A model generated the notes under the pieces. It did not search any database and was not told where the DNA came from. It saw only the letters and a program-made list of their open reading frames with translations. This document shows, one piece after another, positions 8,696 through 19,568 of a stretch of 64,000 nt of DNA. The first letter of the stretch is position 1. Each line of letters opens with the position of its first letter. The position numbers and the translations under genes are program-made. The stretch comes from Marinobacter bohaiensis (GTDB lineage Bacteria; Pseudomonadota; Gammaproteobacteria; Pseudomonadales; Oleiphilaceae): assembly GCF_003258515.1 (NCBI RefSeq), contig NZ_QGEH01000001.1, positions 2,728,001 to 2,792,000 on the forward strand, in the 5' to 3' direction.

Positions 8696-9119
8696 CGTGT
8701 CTACTCCCTGGTTTCAATGCTGCGGGAGTATACCGGATCGACAGGAAAAACAGCCACTGTGGAAACCGGTTGTGACTGGAATGGTGCCCCCTGCCCCATA
8801 GGGGTTTTCCACAGGGTGTCCGGGCCTTCATACATGACGTGTAAATGACTGTAAGGTGAAGCTCTTGTGACCTTTTCCACGAATTCTGTGGATAACTCTG
8901 TTGAAAATGGCCCTGCGGATTTTCAGACCCCTTGGGGCCGGGGACATTCTACAGATTGATCATTTTTTAACCAGTTATTTTGTTGTTTATTTTCATACAG
9001 TTAAAAGCGCATCAAGGCGGTGCACGGCCAAATGAGACAGATTCGGATTTCGATCATTAGCCCTGCATTTTGTGCATAAGACATACACGATTCAGTCACT
9101 CCAGCCGGTTCAGACGAGC
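8696..9119. other. intergenic region with DnaA-box-like cluster and AT-rich tract
   Basis: A 424-bp non-coding region between divergent pyrD and the CDF gene. It carries two exact matches to the DnaA box consensus TTATNCACA, both on the minus strand: TGTGGATAA at 8887-8895 and TGTGCATAA at 9071-9079. There are also near matches TTTTCCACA (8815-8823), TTTTCCACG (8873-8881) and TGTGGAAAC (8758-8766). Between the two exact boxes is an AT-rich stretch (about 8951-9006) with T-runs starting at a GATC. The layout resembles a small DnaA-binding region; whether DnaA binds is not known. Confidence 0.5.
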
Positions 9120-10301
9120 ATGTTCATGACCCAGACCCAGTCCAACCAGGAAGCCCGCGCCGGGACCCGCGTCACGCTGATCGGCATGCTGCTCGACGCC
9201 GTTCTGGGATTGTTCAAGTGCGTGGTGGGGCTGATATTCCATTCCCAGGCGCTGATCGTCGACGGCATTCACTCGTTTTCCGACGTGGCCTCGGACCTGT
9301 TGGTCCTGGCCCTCATGCGCACGGCGCGCCAGGCTCCGGACTCCGATCACCCCTACGGCCACCAGCGTTTTGAAACACTGGGCACCATGATTCTGGGCAG
9401 CCTGTTACTGGGACTGGCCGGCGCGCTGGCCTGGGACAACCTGCAGACATTGCTGCCCGGCACCACCGACCTGCCCTTGCCGGAATGGCCGGTGCTGGTG
9501 GTAGCCGCCTTCTCCGTGGTCAGCAAGGAATGGATTTACCGCTACACCCGACGGGTCGGTGAAGCCATCCGTTCCGACCTGATTGTGGCCAACGCCTGGC
9601 ACAGCCGCACCGACGCCTTGTCATCGATCATCGTCTTCATCGCGGTAGCCGGCGCCATGACCGGAGTCGACTGGCTGGATACGGTCGCCGCCATCGCCGT
9701 AGCCATCGTCATCGGCCACATTGGCTGGACGCTGACCTGGCGCAGCGTAAGGGAGCTGGTGGATACGGCACTGGACCCGGAAACCACCCGGACCATCAGC
9801 CAGATCGCTCGTGAAACCGAAGGGGTTCGCGATGTCCATGACCTGCGCAGCCGGCGTATGGGCAGCGACATCCTGCTCGATCTGCACCTGCTGGTCAGCC
9901 CGGTGATTTCCGTGTCCGAGGGGCACGAGATCGGGGTACACGTGACGCAACGCATTCGTGAAGCTTACCCCGACATTCGCGAGGTGACTTTTCATATCGA
10001 CGCGGAGGACGACGCCGGCAACGAGCCTAGCGCCATCCAGTTGCCCACGCGGCGGGAGACCATCCAGTCACTGGAGACCGCATGGCGCGATCACCTGGAA
10101 CCGGAAACCCTGCGCTCGTTGCGTCTGCATTACCTGGGGCGGCACGTCTCCGTCGAAGTGTACGTGCACAACCCGGACAACCTGGGCCAGCCGGTGACGC
10201 CCGGCCGGCTCAAGCAGGCCGCGACCCACCTGTCCTGGCTGGGAGACGTACGCGTCTGGGTGCCTTCAACCAAGCGTCACGGGTCGCAGGGCGAGGAATA
10301 G
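9120..10301 (+). CDS. cation diffusion facilitator (CDF) family metal efflux transporter
   Basis: An inner-membrane divalent cation/proton antiporter of the CDF family, about 393 residues from the ATG at 9120. The two metal-site helices are recognisable: DGIHSFSDVASD (His51, Asp55, Asp59) and NAWHSRTDALSS (His162, Asp166). DHPYGHQRFE follows TM2, and a cytoplasmic ZT_dimer region (about 200-290) has HDLRSRRMG and HIDAEDD. A further C-terminal segment of about 100 residues extends beyond the usual dimerisation domain. A GTG at 9072 would add 16 residues and overlap the DnaA-box-like site at 9071; neither start has a strong ribosome site. The metal (Zn, Fe, Mn or Co) cannot be told from sequence. 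Confidence 0.9.
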   Translation: MFMTQTQSNQEARAGTRVTLIGMLLDAVLGLFKCVVGLIFHSQALIVDGIHSFSDVASDLLVLALMRTARQAPDSDHPYGHQRFETLGTMILGSLLLGLAGALAWDNLQTLLPGTTDLPLPEWPVLVVAAFSVVSKEWIYRYTRRVGEAIRSDLIVANAWHSRTDALSSIIVFIAVAGAMTGVDWLDTVAAIAVAIVIGHIGWTLTWRSVRELVDTALDPETTRTISQIARETEGVRDVHDLRSRRMGSDILLDLHLLVSPVISVSEGHEIGVHVTQRIREAYPDIREVTFHIDAEDDAGNEPSAIQLPTRRETIQSLETAWRDHLEPETLRSLRLHYLGRHVSVEVYVHNPDNLGQPVTPGRLKQAATHLSWLGDVRVWVPSTKRHGSQGEE

Positions 10302-10303
10302 AA

Positions 10304-11785
10304 TCAGGCCCGGCGCCGCGCCTCCATGCGCGACAGGAACTCCTGCATCACCAGCGTGTAAAGCTCGCCCCCGAGGAAACGGTCCTCAACGCCGGCGTCG
10401 ATGTTCGGGTTGTCGTTCACCTCGATTACCGCCACCCGATTGCCCGACTGCTTGATGTCCACCCCATACAGTCCGTCGCCGATCAGACGCGTGGCGTTCA
10501 GGGCGGCCTGGATCACATTGCGCGGCACTTCGTAGGTTGGCAGGGTATCGAAGTCGCCGCTGTCGAACTGCTGGTTGTCGCCGTGGCTGTAGATCTGCCA
10601 GTGGCCCTTCACCATGTAGTACTTGCAGGCGAAGATGGCGCGCCCACCGAGCACACCGATACGCCAGTCGTAGTCCGTGTAAAGGTATTCCTGCGCCAGC
10701 ACCAGCGCCGACTGCCGGAACAGCGTTTTCAGGGCGCCCTGCAACTGCGCTTCGTTTTCCGCCCGCATCACGCCCCGGGAAAAGGCGCCATCGGGGATTT
10801 TCACCACCATGGGAAAGCCCAGGTGTTCGATAGCCTGCCCGACGCTGTCCTTCTGGTCTTTCGACAGGATCAGCGTGCGTGGCGTGGGCACCTTGTTGTT
10901 CTTCAGCAGGTCCGCCAGGAACACTTTGTTGGTGCAACGCAGGATCGACACCGGATCGTCGATCACCACCAGCCCTTCGGCTGCCGCCTTGCGGGCGAAA
11001 CGGTAAGTGTGGTGGTCGATGGATGTGGTCTCGCGAATAAACAGGCCGTCGTATTCCGGCAGGCGCATGTAATCCCTGCGGGTGATGGTTTCCACGTTGA
11101 TGCCCAGCTTGCGGCCGGCCTTGATAAAGCATTCCAGCGCCTTGCCGTCGCTCGGCGGCAGCTTTTCTTCCGGATCCACCAGCATGGCCAGGTCATAACG
11201 GTACGTGCGGCGCGAACGCGGCTTGCGCCACAAGGCGCTACTGAAACGGTCCAGCGCCTCGGCGAACGTGTCCTGCTCGGTCTCGCTCAGATCGGCCGGC
11301 GAGGCCGGCTTCATGGACTCAATCTGCCAGTTGCCGCGAAAGCGGAACACCACCTCCAGGATGGGACAGGGGAAGCGCTCGAACAGGGCGCGGGCCACGG
11401 GCTTGAGGGCCTCGTGCTGTGACTTGCCGAAGAAGGTCCGGAGTTTGATCCGGTCCGCCCTGCCGGCGCTCTTGGCGGCGTCGTCCAGCCAGCGCAGAAC
11501 CCTGGGGTCCAGCTCATCCAGTTCCAGCGAGAACAGCGATTTGCGGCGCAGATCGTTGAGCGTCATCACCGACGGCACCACATGGTGCCCACGGGCCTCC
11601 GCCAGCAGGGAACAGTAGTAGCCACGACTCAGGTAGCGGGCACTCTGGCACAGGTTGATCACGCGCACGCGCTGGCTGGCATTGGCGGAGAACTGGACGT
11701 AATCGTCGAACGTCATCACATCCGAACTGGGGTAGTACGGAGCCCAGTCACGGGCGCGATCGACAACAATCAACAGACGGGACAT
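10304..11785 (-). CDS. RimK-like ATP-grasp ligase with RLAN N-terminal domain
   Basis: A 493-residue protein. The C-terminal half (about 270-485) is an ATP-grasp ligase of the RimK type: CTNKVFLADLL (Lys287), VVKIPDGAFSRGV (Lys329, glycine-rich loop), AQEYLYTDYDWRIGVLGG, and the metal site IEVNDNPNIDAG (Glu455, Asn457). The N-terminal half matches what is called the RimK-like ATP-grasp N-terminal (RLAN) domain. Enzymes of this superfamily form amide bonds, typically adding amino acids to a carboxylate, but no substrate is established here. The start is the ATG at 11785, preceded by AGGAAGGA. The gene is divergent, 188 bp from a GNAT/C39-peptidase fusion gene, suggesting they work together on a peptide. 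Confidence 0.85.
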   Translation of the reverse strand: MSRLLIVVDRARDWAPYYPSSDVMTFDDYVQFSANASQRVRVINLCQSARYLSRGYYCSLLAEARGHHVVPSVMTLNDLRRKSLFSLELDELDPRVLRWLDDAAKSAGRADRIKLRTFFGKSQHEALKPVARALFERFPCPILEVVFRFRGNWQIESMKPASPADLSETEQDTFAEALDRFSSALWRKPRSRRTYRYDLAMLVDPEEKLPPSDGKALECFIKAGRKLGINVETITRRDYMRLPEYDGLFIRETTSIDHHTYRFARKAAAEGLVVIDDPVSILRCTNKVFLADLLKNNKVPTPRTLILSKDQKDSVGQAIEHLGFPMVVKIPDGAFSRGVMRAENEAQLQGALKTLFRQSALVLAQEYLYTDYDWRIGVLGGRAIFACKYYMVKGHWQIYSHGDNQQFDSGDFDTLPTYEVPRNVIQAALNATRLIGDGLYGVDIKQSGNRVAVIEVNDNPNIDAGVEDRFLGGELYTLVMQEFLSRMEARRRA

Positions 11786-11973
11786 AAACCGGTTTCCTTC
11801 CTGAAACGGCCCTGAAAGCGCGACAATACGCCGACTCGTGAAACCGCACAATCGGCCGCCCATAGCGGATTTCACGCACCTTTTCCGACGCCTGGACTGG
11901 CCCCATAATGGCGGCGCATGCAAGATGCTTGCATCATCAACCGATTTGTTGCCAACAGGTATTGCCCAGAGTC

Positions 11974-13101
11974 ATGACGACGGTTATCCGCACCGCCCAA
12001 AACAGCGACCTGGATGCGCTGGTCACCCTGGAGAATAGCAGCTTCTCCGACGACCGGATCTCGCGCCGCAGCTTCCGCCGCTTCCTGGACATGCCCCGGG
12101 ACCGGCTGCTCGTAGCCGAAAACGACGGCGGCCTGCTGGGCTACAGTCTGGTGCTGATGCACAAGGCCACGCGCCTGGCCCGCATCTACTCCATCGCCGT
12201 GGCCGACGAAGCCCGCGGCCAGGGTCTGGGAGAACAGCTGGTGCGCGCCAGCGAGCAGGCCGCGGTGGATGCCGGGCGCATCGTCATGCGGCTGGAAGTG
12301 CGGGAGGACAACGCCGGCGCCATTCGGCTCTACCGCAAGCTGGGCTACCGTCAGTTCGGCACCTATCGCGACTACTACGAGGACCACGGCAACGCCCTGC
12401 GTTTCGAACGGCGCATCCTGTTCTTCGAGCCGTCGGCCGGGATGCGGCCGGTGCCCTACTACCCGCAGACAACCGACTTCACCTGCGGGCCCGCCGCGCT
12501 GATGATGGCGATGGCGGCGCAGTGCCCCGACCGGCAACTGACCACGCTGGAAGAACTGCGCATCTGGCGCGAGGCCACCACCATCTTCATGCTGGCCGGG
12601 CACGGGGGTTGCGGGCCCCACGGCCTGGCCCTGGCAGCGTGGCAGCGGGGTTTCGACGTCTCTGCCCACATCAGCAAGGAGGGGCCGCTGTTCCGGGATA
12701 CGGTGCGCAGCCCGGAGAAAAAGCGGGTGCTGGAGCTGGTCCACGAAGGGTTTATTCACGATATGGCGCGGACCGGTATCGCCCTGCACCACGAGCCGAT
12801 CGGCATCGAGGTGATCGAACAGGCCCTGTCACGAGGTGAGGTGCCGGTCATCCTGGTCAGCACCTGGCAGTTGAATCGCAGCCGGGTGCCGCACTGGGTG
12901 GCGGTGTGCGCGATGGACGACCAGTTCGTCTACCTGCACGACCCGGAAGTCTGTATCGAGGACGGTGAAACCATCGCCGACAAGCAGTACCTGCCGATCG
13001 ACCGCAGCGTGTTTGGCCAGATGGCGGCCTATGGCCATCGCCAGCGCCTGCAGGCCGCGGTAATCGTCGGCCCCAGGCGGGAGGACGGGGCAGCCGCCTG
13101 A
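11974..13101 (+). CDS. GNAT acetyltransferase fused to C39-like cysteine peptidase
   Basis: A 375-residue two-domain protein. Residues 1-150 form a GNAT N-acetyltransferase similar to RimI, with IYSIAVADEARGQGLG (acetyl-CoA loop 81-86) and NAGAIRLYRKLGY. Residues 158-370 form a papain-like C39-family domain: Cys171 in TDFTCGPAALMMA, His307 in VPHWVAV and Asp323 in LHDPEV make a complete triad. There is no signal peptide or ABC-transporter part, so it should act in the cytoplasm. The ATG at 11974 is preferred over an upstream in-frame start at 11908, which adds 22 residues not needed for the fold. It is divergent from the RimK-like ligase. Confidence 0.88.
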   Translation: MTTVIRTAQNSDLDALVTLENSSFSDDRISRRSFRRFLDMPRDRLLVAENDGGLLGYSLVLMHKATRLARIYSIAVADEARGQGLGEQLVRASEQAAVDAGRIVMRLEVREDNAGAIRLYRKLGYRQFGTYRDYYEDHGNALRFERRILFFEPSAGMRPVPYYPQTTDFTCGPAALMMAMAAQCPDRQLTTLEELRIWREATTIFMLAGHGGCGPHGLALAAWQRGFDVSAHISKEGPLFRDTVRSPEKKRVLELVHEGFIHDMARTGIALHHEPIGIEVIEQALSRGEVPVILVSTWQLNRSRVPHWVAVCAMDDQFVYLHDPEVCIEDGETIADKQYLPIDRSVFGQMAAYGHRQRLQAAVIVGPRREDGAAA

Positions 13102-13108
13102 TGCGCGA

Positions 13109-13116
<8 letters not shown>
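13094..13116. terminator. hairpin shared by convergent gene ends
   Basis: Perfect 9-bp inverted repeat ccgcctgat/atcaggcgg with a 5-nt loop. It spans the stop codons of the GNAT-C39 gene (13101) and uvrB (13109), which are 7 bp apart. No T-run follows on either strand, so termination or mRNA 3'-end protection is inferred. Confidence 0.5.
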
Positions 13117-15133
<2,017 letters not shown>

Positions 15134-15329
15134 GTGGCGTGACTGCCCCCTTATGCAGTGAATCGCAGTGTGCGAAGATGCCCCAACGTGGCATCAACTT
15201 ATCCTGATGCCGCCTTCATGGTAACATCATAGCGTTTTGCTTTTATCAGGCTTTCCCGAATTCAAACGCCGGCCAATCGGGTCCGGCGGCCGGGCGGGCC
15301 ACTCATGACGCATCTTAAGGAGCGCTAGT

Positions 15330-16514
15330 TTGGACGTTCAACTCTCGAACCGTGTGCAAGCCATCAAGCCCTCACCGACCCTGGCTGTCACCAACAAGGC
15401 AGCGGAATTGCGAGCGGCCGGTCAGGACATTATCGGCCTGGGCGCAGGTGAGCCGGACTTTGACACGCCTGATCACATCAAGGCCGCGGCGATCGAAGCC
15501 ATCAAGGGCGGTCAGACCAAATACACCGCTGTGGACGGTACGCCGGGTCTGAAGAAAGCGATCATCGAGAAGTTCAAGCGCGACAACGGCCTCGACTACG
15601 AAGCCAACCAGATCCTGGTTTCCAGCGGCGGCAAACAGAGCTTCTTCAACCTCGCCCTGGCGACCCTGAACCCGGGTGACGAAGCCATCATCCCGGCGCC
15701 CTACTGGGTGTCCTACCCGGACATGGTACTGGTCGCCGAAGGCAAGCCGGTGATCCTGGAAACCTCCGCCGAGAGCCGTTTCAAGATCACCGCCGAGCAG
15801 CTGGAAAACGCCATTACCGATCGCACCCGGCTGTTCGTCATCAACAGCCCGTCCAACCCGAGCGGCATGGCCTACTCGATGGAAGAGCTGCAGGCCATCG
15901 GCGAGGTGCTGAAGAAGCACCCGCAGGTGATGATTGCGACGGACGATATGTACGAGCCGATCCTCTGGACCGGCAAGCCGTTCTGCAACATCCTCAACGC
16001 CACGCCGGAACTGTACGACCGGACCTTCGTGCTGAACGGGGTGTCCAAGGCCTATTCCATGACCGGCTGGCGTATCGGCTACGCCGCCGGGCCGGCCAAG
16101 GTCATCGGCGCCATGAAGAAGATCCAGTCGCAGAGCACCTCCAACCCCAGCTCCATCTCACAGGCAGCCGCCCAGGCCGCCCTCGATGGCTCGCAGGACT
16201 GCGTCGGCGAAATGGTCAAGGCGTTCAAGGAACGGCATGACTACGTGGTCGACGCGCTCAACGGGATCGAGGGCGTGGAATGCCTGTCCGGCGACGGCAC
16301 CTTCTACGTATTCCCGAGCTTCCAGGGCGCCATCGACGCCCGTGACGGCGTCAACACCGATGTCGAGCTGGCCGAAACGCTGCTCAAGGAAGCGGGCGTC
16401 GCCCTGGTTCCGGGCTCGGCGTTCGGTGCACCCGGCCACATGCGACTGAGCTTCGCCACCAGCATGGAGAACCTGCAGAACGCCATCGAGCGCCTGCAGA
16501 AAACCCTGGGATAA
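15330..16514 (+). CDS. class I pyridoxal-phosphate aminotransferase (aspartate aminotransferase type)
   Basis: A PLP-dependent fold-type I aminotransferase, 394 residues, most like bacterial class I-gamma aspartate/prephenate aminotransferases. Visible are GLGAGEPDFDTP (substrate and PLP region near 36-47), TKYTAVDGTPGL, SSGGKQS, PAPYWVSYPD, NSPSNPSG (172-179), DDMYEPI, the PLP lysine in SKAYSMTGWRIGY (Lys240), and the C-terminal GHMRLSFA arginine that binds the substrate carboxylate. The start is a TTG at 15330 with AAGGAG upstream; no ATG fits the conserved N-terminus. Oxaloacetate/glutamate exchange is the likely main reaction. Confidence 0.92.
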   Translation: MDVQLSNRVQAIKPSPTLAVTNKAAELRAAGQDIIGLGAGEPDFDTPDHIKAAAIEAIKGGQTKYTAVDGTPGLKKAIIEKFKRDNGLDYEANQILVSSGGKQSFFNLALATLNPGDEAIIPAPYWVSYPDMVLVAEGKPVILETSAESRFKITAEQLENAITDRTRLFVINSPSNPSGMAYSMEELQAIGEVLKKHPQVMIATDDMYEPILWTGKPFCNILNATPELYDRTFVLNGVSKAYSMTGWRIGYAAGPAKVIGAMKKIQSQSTSNPSSISQAAAQAALDGSQDCVGEMVKAFKERHDYVVDALNGIEGVECLSGDGTFYVFPSFQGAIDARDGVNTDVELAETLLKEAGVALVPGSAFGAPGHMRLSFATSMENLQNAIERLQKTLG

Positions 16515-16565
16515 GCCCGATCTGCGACAGGCCCGAAAAAGATAAAAGGTTTGTCGCAGAAGGGG

Positions 16566-16594
16566 TTGACGGTGACGGGGCGCCACCGTAATAT
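16566..16594 (+). promoter_or_regulatory. sigma-70 promoter of tRNA-Asn (copy 2)
   Basis: TTGACG (16566-16571) and TAATAT (16589-16594) are separated by 17 bp, with a GC-rich discriminator (acgcgcc) after the -10 box. The layout matches the promoter at 1699-1727 although the 17-bp spacers differ. Confidence 0.82.
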
Positions 16595-16617
16595 ACGCGC
16601 CTCGTCACCGATGACAC

Positions 16618-16693
16618 TCCCCGATAGCTCAGTTGGTAGAGCAACGGACTGTTAATCCGTTTGTCGCTGGTTCGAGCCCAGCTCGGGGAGCCA
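16618..16693 (+). tRNA. tRNA-Asn(GTT), copy 2
   Basis: A 76-nt tRNA with encoded CCA, identical over its whole length to the copy at 1751-1826. The anticodon GTT is at 16651-16653. It has its own promoter and terminator. Confidence 0.98.
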
Positions 16694-16700
16694 AATTGCA

Positions 16701-16730
16701 AAAAGCCGCTGAAACCAGCGGCTTTTTTTT
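16701..16730 (+). terminator. intrinsic terminator of tRNA-Asn (copy 2)
   Basis: Stem agccgct/agcggct with loop gaaacc, preceded by A's and followed by eight T's, 7 bp after the CCA end. Confidence 0.92.
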
Positions 16731-16816
16731 ATGCCCGAAACCTGTGCGCGACCATCGCGACACCTCCCGCTTGCAGGACCGGCATCAACCCCGTCAGGCC
16801 CGAACGCCCCCGAAAC

Positions 16817-16846
16817 AAAAACGCCCCGGCCATATCGACCGGGGCG
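16817..16846 (-). terminator. intrinsic terminator of the supraoperon/pyrF
   Basis: Perfect 8-bp stem cgccccgg/ccggggcg with a 9-nt loop. Read on the minus strand it is followed by GTTTTTG (the A-run at 16817-16821), and it lies 37 bp beyond the pyrF stop. Confidence 0.85.
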
Positions 16847-16882
16847 CTCTTTATGACAGCGACAGCGGAGAGTTCGTCACAC

Positions 16883-17608
16883 CTACTCTTCCGCCAGCCG
16901 GATCTCTGCCTGAATCTCTTCCAGAGCCTCCAGCGGGTTGCCCGCCTGGGTAATCGGCCGACCGATCACCAGATAATCGCTACCGGCACGCAAGGCATCG
17001 GACGGCGTCATAATGCGCCGCTGATCGCCCTGTGCGGCAAACGTCGGACGAATGCCGGGCGTTACCAGCCGGAAGCGCTCGCCCTGCTCTGAACGCAGCA
17101 CAGAGGCCTCCTGGGCCGAGCACACCACACCATCCAGACCGGCGTTGTAGGTCATCGCTGCCAAGCGAGAGACGTGCGCCTCCGGCGATTCGGCAATCCC
17201 GAGACCTTGCAGGTCGGCCGCGGTCATGCTGGTCAGGACCGTCACGGCGATCAGCAGCGGCCGATCCTTACCGAAATCCTCCAAGCGCTCACGGCACGCG
17301 GCCATCATGGTTTCACCGCCGGAAGCATGCACGTTGACCATCCAGACGCCCAGGTCCGCGGCCGCCGCGACCGCCGCGGAGGCGGTATTGGGAATGTCGT
17401 GAAACTTGAGGTCCAGGAAGACCTCGAAACCACGCTCCTGGAGCCGGCGCACGAAGTCGGGCCCGAACCGGGTGAACATCTCTTTGCCAACCTTCAGCCG
17501 GCATAACCCCGGATCCAACTGGTCGACCAGCTTCAGGGCGTCATCCTGAACCGGGAAATCCAGGGCAACAATAATGCGCGGGCCCAGCTCCGCCATCGTT
17601 TCATTCAT
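16883..17608 (-). CDS. pyrF: orotidine 5'-phosphate decarboxylase
   Basis: Last step of UMP synthesis. From the ATG at 17608 the protein is 241 residues, the normal size. The catalytic tetrad region DLKFHDIPN (Asp66, Lys68, Asp71), ALDFP near the N-terminus, VTVLTSM, and the phosphate-binding TPGIRP and YLVIGRPIT are all present. The reading frame runs far upstream into lapB, but that part is a shadow. ATGs at 17620 and 17596 are alternatives. It is the last gene of the rpsA-ihfB-lapA-lapB-pyrF group, 55 bp after lapB. Confidence 0.96.
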   Translation of the reverse strand: MNETMAELGPRIIVALDFPVQDDALKLVDQLDPGLCRLKVGKEMFTRFGPDFVRRLQERGFEVFLDLKFHDIPNTASAAVAAAADLGVWMVNVHASGGETMMAACRERLEDFGKDRPLLIAVTVLTSMTAADLQGLGIAESPEAHVSRLAAMTYNAGLDGVVCSAQEASVLRSEQGERFRLVTPGIRPTFAAQGDQRRIMTPSDALRAGSDYLVIGRPITQAGNPLEALEEIQAEIRLAEE

Positions 17609-17663
17609 AACCGTTCTCATCTTTGCTCTGGCAGGCACTTGAAACGCCTGCCGGGTGAATCCG

Positions 17664-18833
17664 TTATTCCGCTTCCACACCCTGGATGGGCTGGACTTTT
17701 TCCCAGCGTTTGCAACTGGGACACAGCCAGTGCAGCTGCCGCCCTTCAAAACCGCAGTTGGTGCACCGATAGACCGGGCGGTTGGACAAAAGTAGCTGTC
17801 CCATCCGACTAACCAGACGACCTTCATCGGTCGTCATGCCTTTCTCGTAGCCGGCCATCTCAACCAGCCGCAACAACCCCTTCAGGCTCGGGCGAATCTC
17901 CAGCTCTTCCCTCAAAAGCTCAATGGCCGCGGGTCGCCCGGAGCTTTTCTCGACCGACTCCACCAGCGCCAGCAGCAGACTGGTGGATGGCCAACGCTGG
18001 TAGAGCTTGCGCAGGCGACGCGCCAGCCGCGCCACATCGCCCTTCTCCCGCGCTTGCCGCATCAGGCGATCGATCGCTTCCGGCCCAAAAGCCGGGTTCT
18101 GATCGAACACCTGGAGCAGGGATTGCGACACCTCGGACAGGTTCCCGTGACGTTTCTGAATATCCGCCTGCAGAAAACTGGCGCGCACGCAGGTGTGGTC
18201 GTGCTCAAGTGCGTCCTTGAGCAGCTTTTGTGCCCCCCAGCGGTCATCATGTCGCAGCGCATCTTCGGCCAGCTCGCAGGTCAGGTAAGCCAACCGCTTC
18301 TTCAGCTCATCCTCGGGATAGCCCACGGTCAGCGTACTGGCAACCTGCCGCGCCTTGTCCCACTCACGCTCCTGCTGGTAGAGCTCAATCAGCTGGTCGG
18401 CAGCCTGCCGACTGTAGTCGCGACTACCCAGCAACTGGTGGAACAGGGACTCCGCCCGATCCAGCAAGCCGGCGGTCATGTAATCCATGGCCAGTTCGTA
18501 GGTGACTTGCGGGGAAAAGCGGGAGGGCAACTCAGGGCGGGCCAGCAGGTTCTGGTGAATAACAATGGCGCGCTCGGTCTCACCCTTCAGGCGGAAGTGC
18601 GCGCCCACCGACAGGTGCAGACCCACGGTCTCACGATTGACCACCAGCGACTGCACAAAGTTCTCGATGGCCTGGTCGGAATAGTTGGTAAACAGGAACT
18701 GGAGGCGGTCGCGAACGGCATCCTCATCGTCGATGCGGGCACCGGCCCCCTGACCATCGCGGCCCCAGCGCCCCATAAACCAACCGGCGGCAACCGCGAT
18801 AACAAGGAGCAGCCAATGAAGCACTGTTTCCAT
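17664..18833 (-). CDS. lapB: LPS assembly protein B (YciM)
   Basis: A membrane-anchored TPR protein that in E. coli recruits the FtsH protease to degrade LpxC and so limits LPS synthesis. It has 389 residues. An N-terminal transmembrane helix ([19 protein letters not shown]) is followed by about nine degenerate TPR repeats, then a C-terminal rubredoxin-like metal site CTNCGFEG...LCPSC with two Cys-x-x-Cys pairs. Its start overlaps the lapA stop by one base (TGATG), indicating translational coupling. Confidence 0.95.
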   Translation of the reverse strand: METVLHWLLLVIAVAAGWFMGRWGRDGQGAGARIDDEDAVRDRLQFLFTNYSDQAIENFVQSLVVNRETVGLHLSVGAHFRLKGETERAIVIHQNLLARPELPSRFSPQVTYELAMDYMTAGLLDRAESLFHQLLGSRDYSRQAADQLIELYQQEREWDKARQVASTLTVGYPEDELKKRLAYLTCELAEDALRHDDRWGAQKLLKDALEHDHTCVRASFLQADIQKRHGNLSEVSQSLLQVFDQNPAFGPEAIDRLMRQAREKGDVARLARRLRKLYQRWPSTSLLLALVESVEKSSGRPAAIELLREELEIRPSLKGLLRLVEMAGYEKGMTTDEGRLVSRMGQLLLSNRPVYRCTNCGFEGRQLHWLCPSCKRWEKVQPIQGVEAE

Positions 18834-19135
18834 CAGGGATTCCGGTCAGCTTCCAGCCTGGCCTTTTCGAGCTGCTTTTCGGTCTGGTCCAGTTTCTTCT
18901 GAAGGTGTCGGCGATTCACCGACGAGCGGAGCATGGCCAGGGACGTCAACAGCATTCCGATCACACCGCCCGCCACGAAGGCAAGGATCAACCAGAAGGC
19001 GATGCCATAGGCTGCCGTTTCAAAGAATAAAAAGTTAAGTGATACAGAAACCTGATTATTCAGGGAAAAAACCAGCGCGACGAGGATCAGAAAGATCACG
19101 ACGAGGCCGATGATCACCTTTTGCAGCCAGGCCAT
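18833..19135 (-). CDS. lapA: LPS assembly protein A (LapA, DUF1049)
   Basis: A small inner-membrane protein of 100 residues, partner of LapB. It has two hydrophobic helices (about 5-25, IIGLVVIFLILVALVFSL; about 43-64, GIAFWLILAFVAGGVIGMLL) and a basic C-terminal coiled coil (RRHLQKKLDQTEKQLEKAR). The start chosen is the ATG at 19135; the open frame extends 30 codons further upstream but that part has no family counterpart. It is coupled to lapB by a TGATG overlap. Confidence 0.93.
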   Translation of the reverse strand: MAWLQKVIIGLVVIFLILVALVFSLNNQVSVSLNFLFFETAAYGIAFWLILAFVAGGVIGMLLTSLAMLRSSVNRRHLQKKLDQTEKQLEKARLEADRNP

Positions 19136-19271
19136 ACCTAGGGGCTCCCGAGTGGTTAGCTTCCGTTCCGGAGGGGGCTCATATAGTAGCACAGCAAAAC
19201 GGGCGGATGCCCGGACATCGGACACCAGCCTGCCGCCCGGTCAAGGCCAGGCAAGCCAGACCCGCTCCGGA

Positions 19272-19568
19272 TCAAAAGCCACTCTTCATGCTGTCATTGA
19301 CCTGCTCGCGCAATTCCTTGCCCGGCTTGAAATGCGGAACATGCTTGGCGGGTAATTGCACAGCGTCCCCGGTCTTGGGGTTGCGGCCGGTACGAGCAGA
19401 CCGGTGATGCAGCGAAAAGCTGCCGAATCCCCGAATCTCAATACGCTGCCCTTCGGCCAGCGACTGGGACATGTGCTCGATAATGGTTTTCACCGCCAAC
19501 TCAACGTCTTTCACGGACAACTGTGTCTGCTTGGAAGCAATCAGCTCTACCAGCTCAGACTTTGTCAT
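19272..19568 (-). CDS. ihfB: integration host factor beta subunit
   Basis: A DNA-bending nucleoid protein that pairs with IhfA. It has 98 residues and the HU/IHF fold: N-terminal helices [11 protein letters not shown], the motif [20 protein letters not shown], and the DNA-intercalating arm RNPKTGD. The position between rpsA and lapA is the same as in E. coli and Pseudomonas. Confidence 0.97.
   Translation of the reverse strand: MTKSELVELIASKQTQLSVKDVELAVKTIIEHMSQSLAEGQRIEIRGFGSFSLHHRSARTGRNPKTGDAVQLPAKHVPHFKPGKELREQVNDSMKSGF

Noticed and set aside
15143-15158. CTG-N10-CAG element just upstream of uvrB as a LexA box
   Set aside because: It reads ctgcccccttatgcag: the flanking T/A of CTGT...ACAG is missing and the centre is GC-rich. 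It is far weaker than the imuA box and could be chance.
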